Assembly (NCBI GenBank): GCA_937983075.1
Contig: CALKAQ010000033.1
Span: 1-64,000 of the forward strand
Direction of reading: 5' to 3'
Source of the DNA: an uncultured bacterium
GTDB taxonomy: Bacteria; Bacillota; Limnochordia; DTU080; JAAYLA01
DNA length: 64,000 nucleotides
Shown: positions 16,611 to 25,611 of the stretch, piece after piece
Numbering within the stretch: position 1 is the stretch's first letter
Layout of the letters: each line of letters starts with the position of its first letter
The notes under the pieces: model-generated
What the model was told of the DNA's origin: nothing
What the model saw: the letters and a program-made list of their open reading frames with translations, nothing else
Databases searched by the model: none
Position numbers and translations under genes: made by a program

Positions 16611-17324
16611 TTACCCAGCATGATCAGGGAAGTTCTCGTGTTCAATCATTGCCCGCACGATTTCAAACGAGCGGTTCGATGCGTGCTCAACAAATTCATT
16701 GAAGTTGTCCGGTGCTGATCCGTCGGCTTTGTCGGACATCGAACGAATGACCACAAACGGTACTCCGTTCTGCTGGCACACATGTGCAACCGCTGCGCCT
16801 TCCATCTCGGCGCACAAAGCTTGAAAGACCTCATGCAGCTGTTTCGCTTTTTCACGGCTGCCGATAAACTGGTCACCTGAAACGATGCATCCCGCTCTTA
16901 CCGTCGTGCCGTTGACGCTGCGACTCGATTGGAGGGCGAGTTCAACGAGCCGTTGGTCGGCGTAAAAGACGCTCTGAGGGTAGAAGGGGATGACACCGAG
17001 AGGAAAGCCGAGTGCCGTAGCATCGATGTCGTGATGCTGCAGATGCGTTGAAACGACAATATCACCGATCTCAAGGGAGGGGTCGAGAGCGCCGGCGACA
17101 CCCGTAAAAATCACCGACGTTGCTCCGAATTCAGAGATGAGGATTTGCGCGGTCATCGCTGCATTGACTTTGCCCACTCCGGATTTGCACAACACTACGT
17201 TTCGGCCTGCAAGCGTCCCTTGATAAAACGAAATCTGCGCTCGCACCGTTTCAGTTGCGTCTTGCAACGCCTGCTTGAACAACGCTACTTCTTCGTCCAT
17301 TGCCCCGATGATGCCTATCACCAT
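16611..17324 (-). CDS. mtnN: 5'-methylthioadenosine/S-adenosylhomocysteine nucleosidase
   Basis: Cleaves adenine from methylthioadenosine and S-adenosylhomocysteine, recycling by-products of polyamine synthesis and methylation. The 237-residue product starts MVIGIIGAMDEEV, the family N-terminus. It has the VNAAMTAQ and FTGVAG segments, the EMEGAAVAHVC substrate-binding motif and RSMSDKAD near the C-terminus with the catalytic Asp. The ATG has AAGGAGG upstream. It is monocistronic. It links functionally to speD in this window, whose pathway yields methylthioadenosine. Confidence 0.95.
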   Translation of the reverse strand: MVIGIIGAMDEEVALFKQALQDATETVRAQISFYQGTLAGRNVVLCKSGVGKVNAAMTAQILISEFGATSVIFTGVAGALDPSLEIGDIVVSTHLQHHDIDATALGFPLGVIPFYPQSVFYADQRLVELALQSSRSVNGTTVRAGCIVSGDQFIGSREKAKQLHEVFQALCAEMEGAAVAHVCQQNGVPFVVIRSMSDKADGSAPDNFNEFVEHASNRSFEIVRAMIEHENFPDHAG

Positions 17325-17413
17325 TGAGTCCTCCTTGCCAAGTTGAGCACGAAACTATATTAGACGAGTTCAGCCAAAATAGCCAGCGCCAAGCATGAAG
17401 GTAATCTTCAAGC

Positions 17414-17438
17414 ATAAAAGCCCAGAAAACCTGGGCTT
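17414..17438 (-). terminator. Terminator of the CUT1 sugar ABC operon
   Basis: On the minus strand AAGCCCAG, a GTTTT loop, CTGGGCTT and TTTAT follow the permease gene by about 105 bases. Confidence 0.75.
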
Positions 17439-17542
17439 GTTGTCGAAAATAGATCAGTTCGGTTGCACTAGCAGGGAAAAAGCCGCTTCGGACGACGGTC
17501 ACTCAACCAACCCCACGAGCGAAGATCCGTCGAAGGGAGATC

Positions 17543-18379
17543 CTACACGCTCGTGAGCTGAGACAACGTGGAGTCAAAATGCCGACGTACAACCAAGTAA
17601 AAGAGGATGGTCGGAATGAGGGTGAGGGTACCGCCGGCCATCAGAAGGGCATAGCCGACGCGCAAATTTGCGCTTCCCAGGCTGTTGAGAGCAACTGAAA
17701 CCGTGAGTTTTTCTGGTGTATCGAGAAGGATGAGTGGCAGGAAGTGTTCGTGCCATGCCAGGATGAAATGGATGAGCGCGTATGTCAAGACACCGGGTCG
17801 GATGAGAGGATAGATGATTGGCAGCAGCTGATATTCAGACGCGCCTTCCACCCGTGCGATATCCAGCAAGTCGTTGGGAACTCGCCGAATGATCTCGGTA
17901 AGGAACAGAATGCCGATGCCGCTCACCGTGCCGGGCAGGATGACGGCAAATATATTGTCATAAAGCCCCAATCTGTTGATCCAGGTAAACAGGGGCACGA
18001 TGATGACTTGATGTGGAATTAAAATGACCGAAATGGCCAGCAGATAGAGGAGGCGTGAAAAGCGAAAGCGATAACGTGCAAAAACAAATGCCGCTCCCAA
18101 TGCAAAAACGGTAGCACCGATGGTTTGGAAGGTTGCAATTAAAAAGGTGCTGATGTATTGCTGCACAAACGGGATCCAACGACCGCTAAGCAGCTGACGA
18201 AAATAAACCAAATCGAACTTTTCGGGCATAAAAGGGAAGACGCGGATGAACTCCTGGTTGCTCTTAAACGAAGCGGTGATCATCCACAACACGGGAAATG
18301 TAAAAATTGCACATACAGCCAGCAGGATTAAGGTTGAAAGCATCTGCTTGAGCTGATGTCGCATTTGTCGGCTGATCAC
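17543..18379 (-). CDS. CUT1 carbohydrate ABC transporter permease (MalG/UgpE type)
   Basis: The 278-residue inner-membrane protein has six hydrophobic segments and the EAA coupling loop EGASEYQLLPIIYPLIRPG in the C-terminal half. It starts at GTG 18379 with AGGAGG 9 bases upstream. No ATPase gene is present in the operon, which is common for CUT1 systems that share a genome-wide MsmK/MalK ATPase. The substrate is unknown. Confidence 0.9.
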   Translation of the reverse strand: MISRQMRHQLKQMLSTLILLAVCAIFTFPVLWMITASFKSNQEFIRVFPFMPEKFDLVYFRQLLSGRWIPFVQQYISTFLIATFQTIGATVFALGAAFVFARYRFRFSRLLYLLAISVILIPHQVIIVPLFTWINRLGLYDNIFAVILPGTVSGIGILFLTEIIRRVPNDLLDIARVEGASEYQLLPIIYPLIRPGVLTYALIHFILAWHEHFLPLILLDTPEKLTVSVALNSLGSANLRVGYALLMAGGTLTLIPTILFYLVVRRHFDSTLSQLTSV

Positions 18380-18454
18380 GATGCAACGTCCTCCTGACAG
18401 ACACCGCCTACGTGACTCATCGCTTGCGTGCGGCTGCCTGCAAACGACAACGCC

Positions 18455-19378
18455 TTAATCTTCGCTTGATTTGAGGCGCAAGAACAGCCAAACCGCAGCA
18501 ACGAGTATCGGCACGATAATATAACTGATAGCCGTGGCAACGCCGAAGTTGCCGCCGGCTCCGTAAAACGCGGTGCGATAGATGAGGTTGACAATGAGCA
18601 AACCGGACTCCAGGGCACCGCCTCCGGTGCCTAAAATCGCGTGCGCACCGCTGAACAAAACAAATGCATCAAAGACCAAGAACAAGGCGGCGAACAGCAA
18701 AATAGGCCGCAAGAGTGGCACCGTTACGTAACGGAAAATTTGGAACCGATTCGCGCCTTCCGTCCGAGCGGCATCGTAGTAGGCTTGCGGAATGCCATCG
18801 AGACCGGCCCAGATAAACATCGTGACAAACCCGGTCCAGCGCCATATTCCCAAGATAATAAGCGCTGGTTTGATCAACTTGGGATCTTTAAGCCAATCGA
18901 GATTTGGGGAGCCGAATGGTGCCAAAAGGACGTTGTTCAATAGTCCGTAACGCCCGCTGAAAAGATAGACAAAAAGGAGCCCCATCACAATGGGCGGCAT
19001 GAGCGCAGGCACGAACAACAGAAAGCGAATCAGCCCCTGCAAGCGCGAATAGGCATTGCGCAGAAGCAAAGCGAGAGCAAAGGCTGCCGGAATGATGGTG
19101 ATCAACGTACCTACGAGGTAATAGCTGGTGTTGTATAATGCGCGCCAAAAAGACGTATTCGACAGCGACAGGACACGGGCGTAGTTCGCGAGTCCGATGA
19201 ATTCACCCGAGACACTGTCCCGCATACTGAGATTTAAGCCTGCTATCAGCGGAACGACCCAAAACAGGCAGTAAAAGAGAAAGAAGGGGACGAGGAAGAG
19301 ATAGGGTGGTCTCTTCCTCGTCGTTTTCATGGCCGTTTGTGCGGCTTTTGTTTCAGTCACAACAACCGGCGTGCGCAT
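18455..19378 (-). CDS. CUT1 carbohydrate ABC transporter permease (MalF/UgpA type)
   Basis: The 307-residue permease has a cytoplasmic N-terminus with a basic stretch (KTTRKRPP), six membrane segments and the EAA loop ARTEGANRFQIFRYVTVPLL. It is the partner of the downstream MalG-type protein. The gene begins 15 bases after the binding-protein stop, so the three genes form one operon in the usual order of binding protein, MalF-type and MalG-type. Confidence 0.9.
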   Translation of the reverse strand: MRTPVVVTETKAAQTAMKTTRKRPPYLFLVPFFLFYCLFWVVPLIAGLNLSMRDSVSGEFIGLANYARVLSLSNTSFWRALYNTSYYLVGTLITIIPAAFALALLLRNAYSRLQGLIRFLLFVPALMPPIVMGLLFVYLFSGRYGLLNNVLLAPFGSPNLDWLKDPKLIKPALIILGIWRWTGFVTMFIWAGLDGIPQAYYDAARTEGANRFQIFRYVTVPLLRPILLFAALFLVFDAFVLFSGAHAILGTGGGALESGLLIVNLIYRTAFYGAGGNFGVATAISYIIVPILVAAVWLFLRLKSSED

Positions 19379-19393
19379 GATGTCTTTGTCGTC

Positions 19394-20692
19394 CTAGTTG
19401 CCGTAATATGCCTGATAGGTGTTGAAAATGATTCTCTCGACTTCCGGCAGAAGTTGGCTCGCGCTTTGGCCGTTCAGATGCGCGGTCGTGACGGCCGGCC
19501 AAAAGCTTTGCCACGCTTCGATGAACAAGGTCTGGAACAAATGCTGATTTTGCGTGGGCAACTCGGGAGCGAGTTCGAGAAGCAAGGCGCCGAGCGATTG
19601 ACCGCCGAAATACGGATCAGATTTCAACAGACGCGGATCATCCCACGCAGGCATGTACGATGGGAACGAGTTGTCTTGGACGAAGCGCTGGACGCTGCCT
19701 TCGATGTCAGCAAGAGCAAACTCGATGAAGCTCCACGCCTCTTCGACTTTATTCGAGCCGGCGGTAATCAAGAGCCCCTGGCCGCCATAGCTGCTCGTAC
19801 GGCGATCGTCGGACACACCGTCATTCCAGCGCGGAAGCGGCATGGCTCGCCACAGGCCTTCCATATCGAAGGCGTTGTACTTCAAATAGTCGAGTCCAAG
19901 CCATTCCGGACCGATGAGGGTAAGTACGTCGTGGAGCTCGCCGCCGATGAACAGACCGTCATACAGCGTGCCGCGTGACGGAACGAGAGCGATGTCCATT
20001 TCGAGCAAGTCGATAATCCAATCGAGGGTATCAATGGCGAGGTCGCTCGTGATGGCCAGGTTGCCGTTCTTGTCAACAATGTCTCCGCCGCGCTGACGGA
20101 GGAGAATTTGGAAATACGAGTGGTCGAGAGCGACCATATACTCTCCGGTTGTTTCTTTGACCTTGAGACCGATCTCAACGAAGTCATCCCACGTTTTGAT
20201 GTCGTCGGGATTGATGCCGAGCTCTTCAAACCGATCAGCCCGGTAATAGAGCATGACGGCCGAAAGCGATTGGGGAATTCCATAGATGCGATCATTGTAC
20301 GAGAAGAGCGCCATGCGCTGCGGCGGAATCTTTTCGTTCAATCCGCTTTCAAGCACCCGGTCGGTGAGATCGACGAACGGAACGTAGTTACCCAAATATG
20401 CGCCCACCAGATTTTCATCGAACTGGACGATGTCCGGCATGTTGACGCCGGTTTGCAGCGCGCTGTTGAAGCGGTAAACCAGGTCCATGAAACCGAAGGC
20501 TTGCACTTCGGCCCGGAAGTTCGGATCCACCTGCTCCTGATACAGTTTGACTACGTTTTCGAAGTCATGCAGGTCGGCCGCCGAGCTGAGCCAAATTTTT
20601 AAGGGTTCGGAATCCGCGGCCATGACTGGAACTGCAATGAGTCCAAAAACAATTAATGTCAATAAAATTTTTCTAAAACGCAGTGCAAACAC
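19394..20692 (-). CDS. Extracellular solute-binding protein, family 1
   Basis: The 432-residue exported protein has a basic, hydrophobic signal peptide ending VMAAD and no lipobox cysteine. The mature part resembles family-1 sugar-binding proteins (for example the DPNFRAEVQAF and YGIPQSLSAVMLYYRADRFE segments). The start is uncertain: GTG 20692 overlaps its only ribosome-binding-like sequence (TAGGGGGT), so a CTG or TTG a few codons later is possible. It binds the substrate for the two downstream permeases. Confidence 0.87.
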   Translation of the reverse strand: MFALRFRKILLTLIVFGLIAVPVMAADSEPLKIWLSSAADLHDFENVVKLYQEQVDPNFRAEVQAFGFMDLVYRFNSALQTGVNMPDIVQFDENLVGAYLGNYVPFVDLTDRVLESGLNEKIPPQRMALFSYNDRIYGIPQSLSAVMLYYRADRFEELGINPDDIKTWDDFVEIGLKVKETTGEYMVALDHSYFQILLRQRGGDIVDKNGNLAITSDLAIDTLDWIIDLLEMDIALVPSRGTLYDGLFIGGELHDVLTLIGPEWLGLDYLKYNAFDMEGLWRAMPLPRWNDGVSDDRRTSSYGGQGLLITAGSNKVEEAWSFIEFALADIEGSVQRFVQDNSFPSYMPAWDDPRLLKSDPYFGGQSLGALLLELAPELPTQNQHLFQTLFIEAWQSFWPAVTTAHLNGQSASQLLPEVERIIFNTYQAYYGN

Positions 20693-20715
20693 CCCCTAGT
20701 TGTTGTTAGTCTTAG

Positions 20716-20743
20716 TTTATATGATCCGCCATTGGTAATTCAA
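20716..20743 (-). promoter_or_regulatory. Promoter of the CUT1 sugar ABC operon
   Basis: On the minus strand TTGAAT (20743-20738), a 16-base spacer and TATAAA (20721-20716) lie about 25 bases before the start region. Confidence 0.65.
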
Positions 20744-20985
20744 CTGGTATTTTACACGTTGATCCCTTGTAGGGCCCATTTGGAAGGGGATTAGCGGAAC
20801 TTGTCTCCGGGGAGCTCGGTTTATCGACAGCTTTCAACCGAGAACAACAAAATGTGCCAAAAGATCCAATACTCAAAGGTGCAGTGTTTTCAGTCGATTG
20901 AAGGAGGATTTGTGCCGCACTTGCCGAAGGTTCCCATACGACCGTTGACCGTTCGTTATCCTGTGAAATCGGGAGGGTGACACAT

Positions 20986-21810
20986 TTGATTCGCAATCGC
21001 TTGGGGCGTCACAGTTTCATCCTGACGCTGGCGATGCTGCTCGTCGCCTGCGCTGCTTTTGCGGTTTCCGCACAGCTGTCTGAAGCCGAGCTGTGGGCTC
21101 ACCGCGAAGGCATTTCGCCCGAAGGATGGCTCGCCAGTTCATCCGTCAACTCCGAGTCCGCTCAGCTCGGCATCGACGGAAATGCGAATACGTCTTGGAA
21201 TGCACTTGCTAAAGCCGGAGACTATTATGCGGTCGATCTCGGTGACGTCTACGCCGTAAACCGCCTCGAATGGCACACCGGAAAAACGGCGCTTGCCTAT
21301 CCGCAAGATTTCCGCGTCGAAGTTTCGCTCGACGGTGACAATTGGACGACGGTTGCATCCGCCGACGATGCCGAACAATTCCTAGCGGAAGATCATCTTC
21401 TGCAGGTCATCTGGCCTGCAGTTGAGGCGCGGTACTTGCGCATTGTTCAGCAAAGCGACCAAGACGAGGCATTGAACCTGCAGCGGCTGATCGTTTGGGA
21501 AGAAGGCATGGAGGTCGGGGCACTCATCTATGAGTGGGTTTATATTCCCGCGAACCTCCTTGTAGCCGAAGGTACAAAGGTGAACTGGCTGCAGGCTGAT
21601 TTCACGCCGCACACGGTCACCGAGGGAATCCCGGCCACACCGCCGCATGAACGTATTTTCGATTCGATGTATGACGAAGAAGGCAATTGGGTTGGCTATA
21701 TGTACCTGGGCGACACATGGGCCTATGTTTTTAGGGAAGCGGGCTTTTTTGAGTACATCTGTTTGCCGCACCCGTTCATGGAAGGAACGGTGAAAGTGGT
21801 CCGGTTCTAA
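20986..21810 (+). CDS. Secreted discoidin (F5/8 type C)-cupredoxin fusion protein
   Basis: The 274-residue product has a signal peptide ending near VSAQ. Residues of about 30-155 form a discoidin/F5-8C-like carbohydrate-binding domain (SSVNSESAQLGIDGNANTSW, then the YAVDLG strand). A C-terminal cupredoxin-like domain has blue-copper ligand candidates: His in DFTPHTV, and Cys, His and Met in YICLPHPFM. TTG 20986 is preferred over GTG 20977 because GGGAGGGTG is then a well-spaced ribosome binding site. It may tie a redox-active copper centre to cell-surface or polymer sugars. Function unknown. Confidence 0.8.
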   Translation: MIRNRLGRHSFILTLAMLLVACAAFAVSAQLSEAELWAHREGISPEGWLASSSVNSESAQLGIDGNANTSWNALAKAGDYYAVDLGDVYAVNRLEWHTGKTALAYPQDFRVEVSLDGDNWTTVASADDAEQFLAEDHLLQVIWPAVEARYLRIVQQSDQDEALNLQRLIVWEEGMEVGALIYEWVYIPANLLVAEGTKVNWLQADFTPHTVTEGIPATPPHERIFDSMYDEEGNWVGYMYLGDTWAYVFREAGFFEYICLPHPFMEGTVKVVRF

Positions 21811-21845
21811 AGTAGGATATTAGGAATCGCATGCGAATCATGGAA

Positions 21846-21876
21846 GGGGCTGTCCCAACGGGCAGCCCCGTTTTTG
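21846..21876 (+). terminator. Terminator after the discoidin-cupredoxin gene
   Basis: GGGGCTG (21846-21852) pairs with CAGCCCC (21863-21869), followed by GTTTTT. Confidence 0.85.
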
Positions 21877-21912
21877 ATGCCAAGAGTGCCTCAGCACAAG
21901 GAGGAAGCCTGA

Positions 21913-22317
21913 GTGGATCGTTATCAAAGGGGACGGGAAAAACTGGTTGAAATCCACGGCAACCGCAACCGCGGCCAGAAAGTACTCGACAGTTTCAACG
22001 AAATTGCTCCGGACTTGCCGCGATTCATCACCGAGTTCGGCTACGGCGACATTTACTCGCGCCCCGGATTGGATGTGAAAACGCGGCAGCTCGCCACGGT
22101 CGCGGCGCTTGCCGCGCTCGGTACGTGGCCCAATGAATTGAAGGTGCACATTCACGGCGCCCTGAATGTCGGCTGCAGCAAGGAAGAAATCGTCGAAGTG
22201 ATTTTGCAAATGGTGCTTTACGCAGGTTTTCCGGCGGCAATGAACGCCATGCACATCGCCAAACAAGCCTTCGACGAAAGGGAAGAAGACGAACAGCTGA
22301 CATCTGACGGAACTTGA
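21913..22317 (+). CDS. Carboxymuconolactone decarboxylase family protein
   Basis: The 134-residue protein is a single CMD/AhpD-fold domain. It shows the segment TRQLATVAALAALGTWPNELKVHIHGAL and the ILQMVLYAGFPAAMNAM helix. It lacks the CxxC of AhpD peroxidase-reductases but keeps one Cys (VGCSKEE). Such YurZ-like proteins are often of unknown role; the name does not prove decarboxylase activity. It starts at GTG 21913 behind AGGAGG. Confidence 0.85.
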   Translation: MDRYQRGREKLVEIHGNRNRGQKVLDSFNEIAPDLPRFITEFGYGDIYSRPGLDVKTRQLATVAALAALGTWPNELKVHIHGALNVGCSKEEIVEVILQMVLYAGFPAAMNAMHIAKQAFDEREEDEQLTSDGT

Positions 22318-22410
22318 ACGCGAGGCGATCCGGGCGAAGGGGTGTGCCGCGAGCAACACTTGCGCGTTGAGGCTTGAATGCCCGCGCGCATCATTCGCCC
22401 GGATTCGCCG

Positions 22411-23520
22411 TTAACTTTGCAGCGAGAAATACCCGACCAGCCGATGGTTGATTTGTTCCTCAGTATATTCCGGAAACAGGTCGTGTTCGCGTACGAGATC
22501 GTACAAGCGTTCCATCGGTTCACGTTTGTCTTCGCTCCGAAGCTGTTTGTCTTCCAAAGCTTCCCATGTTTCCAAAATGAACTGCCTTCCGCCGTCCTTT
22601 GCGATGCCCTGCTGCGCGAAGAAGTGCTCCAAGTGAGCGACGTCTTCAAGAAAGCCGTTGCCGAATCTTTCTTTGACCTTGCCGGACAAAAGAGCAATTT
22701 CGGCTTCGTACATCGGCCGCTGGCTTGCTTTCTCTTTGCCGATCCACGGCGTTTCAAGAATGATGGGCTTATCTTTGAAAACTTCGTGGTTGACGATGTA
22801 GTGGAGCGCTCGAAAACCGATGTGCCCGGATCCGACGGGGGAGTGCCGGTCCTTCCTTGAACCGCGGGGATTCTTGCTGTCGTTGACGTGCAAAACGGCC
22901 AGCCGATCGAGTCCGATGATGCGGTCGAATTCTTCGATCACCCCGTCGAAGTCGTTCACGATGTCGTAACCGGCGTCGTGGACGTGACACGTATCGAAGC
23001 ACACACTTAAGCGATCGTTGTGGGTCGTTTTTTCAATGATGGAGGCCAGCTCCTCAAAAGTGCGGCCGATTTCCGTACCCTTGCCGGCCATGGTCTCCAA
23101 TGCAATGTGAACGTCGTGGTCAACGGAAAGGACTTCATTTAAGCCCTCGACGATGCGATTGATCCCGTAGTCGAGATCTTTGTCCGTAAAAGCACCGGGA
23201 TGGAGCACGATGTTTTTGACACCGATAAAGGCGGTGCGTTCGATTTCGCTCTGCAAAAATTCCACGGCAAGCGTAAAGACGTTCTTTTTGTATGAGGCAA
23301 GGTTGATGATATACGGCGCATGGACTACGATGTCATCGATGCCGTGCTTTTCCATGAGAGCAAGTCCTTCGGGAACGTATTGCTCTTCCATTGGCTTGCG
23401 CTGGGTGTTTTGCGGCGCTCCTGTATAGATCATGAACGTGGTTGCACCATAGCTCAGCGCCTCTTCCACCGCGTTGAGCAAACCCTTCTTCGAAAAAGAC
23501 ACGTGGGAACCAATTTTCAA
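22411..23520 (-). CDS. nfo: Endonuclease IV with C-terminal extension
   Basis: AP endonuclease that cuts 5' of abasic sites in base-excision repair. The TIM-barrel zinc ligands are in family motifs: GSHVSF, VLHPGAF, ALETMAGKG, VCFDTCHVHDAGYD, HVNDSK and ILETPW. Start TTG 23520 is chosen because KIGSHVSF follows immediately and GGGAG is upstream; the open frame extends 26 codons further. At 369 residues it is about 70 longer than Bacillus YqfS, with an extra acidic C-terminal tail containing PMERLYDLVREHDLFPEY. It lies downstream of adenine deaminase. Confidence 0.92.
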   Translation of the reverse strand: MKIGSHVSFSKKGLLNAVEEALSYGATTFMIYTGAPQNTQRKPMEEQYVPEGLALMEKHGIDDIVVHAPYIINLASYKKNVFTLAVEFLQSEIERTAFIGVKNIVLHPGAFTDKDLDYGINRIVEGLNEVLSVDHDVHIALETMAGKGTEIGRTFEELASIIEKTTHNDRLSVCFDTCHVHDAGYDIVNDFDGVIEEFDRIIGLDRLAVLHVNDSKNPRGSRKDRHSPVGSGHIGFRALHYIVNHEVFKDKPIILETPWIGKEKASQRPMYEAEIALLSGKVKERFGNGFLEDVAHLEHFFAQQGIAKDGGRQFILETWEALEDKQLRSEDKREPMERLYDLVREHDLFPEYTEEQINHRLVGYFSLQS

Positions 23521-23594
23521 AAGCAATGCACTCCCTGTTTCTTTGCTGTAGAAGCGTGGAGACCACAGTCGGCTGCGGCCTCCACGCGCGGTGA

Positions 23595-25445
23595 TCAAAC
23601 GAAAAGGTCCACGAGGGAAAAGCCATCGGCTCCTACTTTCACCAGTCCTTTATCGGACATGTGAAGTTCTCGCAGCACGACAAGAGCCAACAGCGAAATC
23701 GTCATGAAAGCGTAGTTCAAATTGCAGCCGGCTTCGACGAGGGCACGGCTGATGTTGCGTGACTGTTCGGCCACACGTTCGTATGGTTCCGGAGACATCA
23801 GACCCGCGATGGGGAGGGGAAGCGTAACACATTGTTGTCCGTCGACTCCCTCCGTGATCACGCAAATCCCGCCGCCTATCTTGGCCAGCTCGTTTCCGGC
23901 ACGCGCCATCAACGCATCGGAATTGCCGATAATCATGAGATTGTGGCTGTCGTGTGCGACCGTCGTCGCAATCGCCGCCGGCACGTTGAAGCCCAATCCC
24001 GTCACAATTCCGTGCGCCATTTTTCCGGATGCGCGATGGCGCTCGATGACCGCGATTTTACATGCATCGACATCTCCCACAGCGTCAACTTGCAGTTGCC
24101 CTTGGCTCACCGGAAGTGTAAGGATGTCTTCGCGGGTTTCCACGGAATTCTCGATCACGCGGATGGCACGTACTTGAGCCGTGCCGCTTTCAAGCGGCGC
24201 CTTGATGATGAAATCATCGGGCGTCAATTCTTTATGCAGACGAACGGTGTCCATCACTTCCGGCGGATAGTCAAATTGCGGAAGCTCTACGGTCAAACGC
24301 CCGTTTTCGGCGACGACTTGTCCGGCCGCGATGGTCATGACCACGTTGACGTCGGCAAGGTTGCCGTCAAGCAGGATGATGTCTGCATAAGTGCCGGGCG
24401 TCACGCTGCCCACATCACGTGCCACGCCAAAGCGTTCCGCCGGGTTCAAGGTGGCCATTTGGAATGCAGTGATGGGTCGGACCCCTTGCTGGATGGCATG
24501 GCGGACGACGAAATTCATGTGGCCTTCGTCAATGAGTGATTCCGAGCTGCGGTCGTCGGTGACGAGGATCAGCCGCCGCGGATCGAGGCCGTATTCGGTG
24601 TGGGCCCGGATGGTGGCCGCCACGTCGTGCCACGCTGAACCGCGGCGCATCATGCCGTACATGCCCAGGCGCACCCGCTCGATGATGTCTTCGGCCGTGG
24701 TGCTTTCATGGTCACCCGTAATGCCTGCTGCCGCATACGCGACGAGCCGATCGTCGGGGGGCCAGGTAAAGTGGCCGTCCGCCACACGTCCCGCCCTGAG
24801 AGCAGCTTGAATTTCGCCGATCATCTTCGCATCGCCGTAAACGACCCCGGGGAAATTCATCACTTCGCCGAGTGCGATGACGTCCGGTCCCCAGCTCATG
24901 GCTTCGGCAACTTCATCGGGACCGATGACGGCACCGGGAGTCTCCAAGTCGAGAGAGCTGGCAGGGACGCACGATGCAACTTGCAAATACGCAGCCAACG
25001 GCGTCGTGCGGGCTTCGTCGAGCATCAGGCGAAGCCCTTGCAGCCCCAGAACGTTCGCAATCTCATGCGCGTCGAAGAAACCGCCGGTTGTGCCGAGCGG
25101 CAGGACGGCCCGAGCAAATTGCGTAACGGTAATCTGGCTGCTTTCGATATGGCAATGGCCGTCCAAAAATCCCGGAGCTATGTAGCGGCCGTCCGCGTCA
25201 ATGACCGTGGTATTGTCGTCGATAGTGAACGGCTCGTTCCGCCCGACATAGGCGATGCGGGAACCTTGAACTGCGACGTTGATGCCGTCCAGAATCTCAC
25301 CCGAACACACATTGACGAGTCGGCCGTTGCGAATGACCAACGTCGCCGGGAGATCCCCCCGGGCTGTCGCCACGAGACGTGGAACCATGTCCGCAAGCGG
25401 CTCGCGTTTGAAAGGGGTGGTATTGTTGTTGGATTGAGCGGTCAA
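23595..25445 (-). CDS. ade: Adenine deaminase
   Basis: Deaminates adenine to hypoxanthine in purine salvage. The 616-residue amidohydrolase has the metal motif DGHCHIESS near the N-terminus, the SWGPDVIALGEVMNFPGV segment, VTDDRSS and the C-terminal GGGI segment. The start is set at TTG 25445 because GGAGGGGG lies 8 bases upstream. ATG 25463 would swallow that site, and ATG 25388 would cut into the N-terminal domain. The gene precedes nfo with a 74-base gap and diverges from the rRNA methyltransferase gene. Confidence 0.93.
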   Translation of the reverse strand: MTAQSNNNTTPFKREPLADMVPRLVATARGDLPATLVIRNGRLVNVCSGEILDGINVAVQGSRIAYVGRNEPFTIDDNTTVIDADGRYIAPGFLDGHCHIESSQITVTQFARAVLPLGTTGGFFDAHEIANVLGLQGLRLMLDEARTTPLAAYLQVASCVPASSLDLETPGAVIGPDEVAEAMSWGPDVIALGEVMNFPGVVYGDAKMIGEIQAALRAGRVADGHFTWPPDDRLVAYAAAGITGDHESTTAEDIIERVRLGMYGMMRRGSAWHDVAATIRAHTEYGLDPRRLILVTDDRSSESLIDEGHMNFVVRHAIQQGVRPITAFQMATLNPAERFGVARDVGSVTPGTYADIILLDGNLADVNVVMTIAAGQVVAENGRLTVELPQFDYPPEVMDTVRLHKELTPDDFIIKAPLESGTAQVRAIRVIENSVETREDILTLPVSQGQLQVDAVGDVDACKIAVIERHRASGKMAHGIVTGLGFNVPAAIATTVAHDSHNLMIIGNSDALMARAGNELAKIGGGICVITEGVDGQQCVTLPLPIAGLMSPEPYERVAEQSRNISRALVEAGCNLNYAFMTISLLALVVLRELHMSDKGLVKVGADGFSLVDLFV

Positions 25446-25611
25446 GAGGAATTCCCCCTCCATCGTTGATGAAATCTCACCCAAGGGTGGCCGGTGGACT
25501 CTTACACAATCGGCATCATAATCCCTGCCAAATTGAGTGGAGCTTCCCATATGATTCGCATGTTATCATGATGACAAGCCCACCTTTAGGAAGCGCAGGA
25601 AGGGGTAACGC

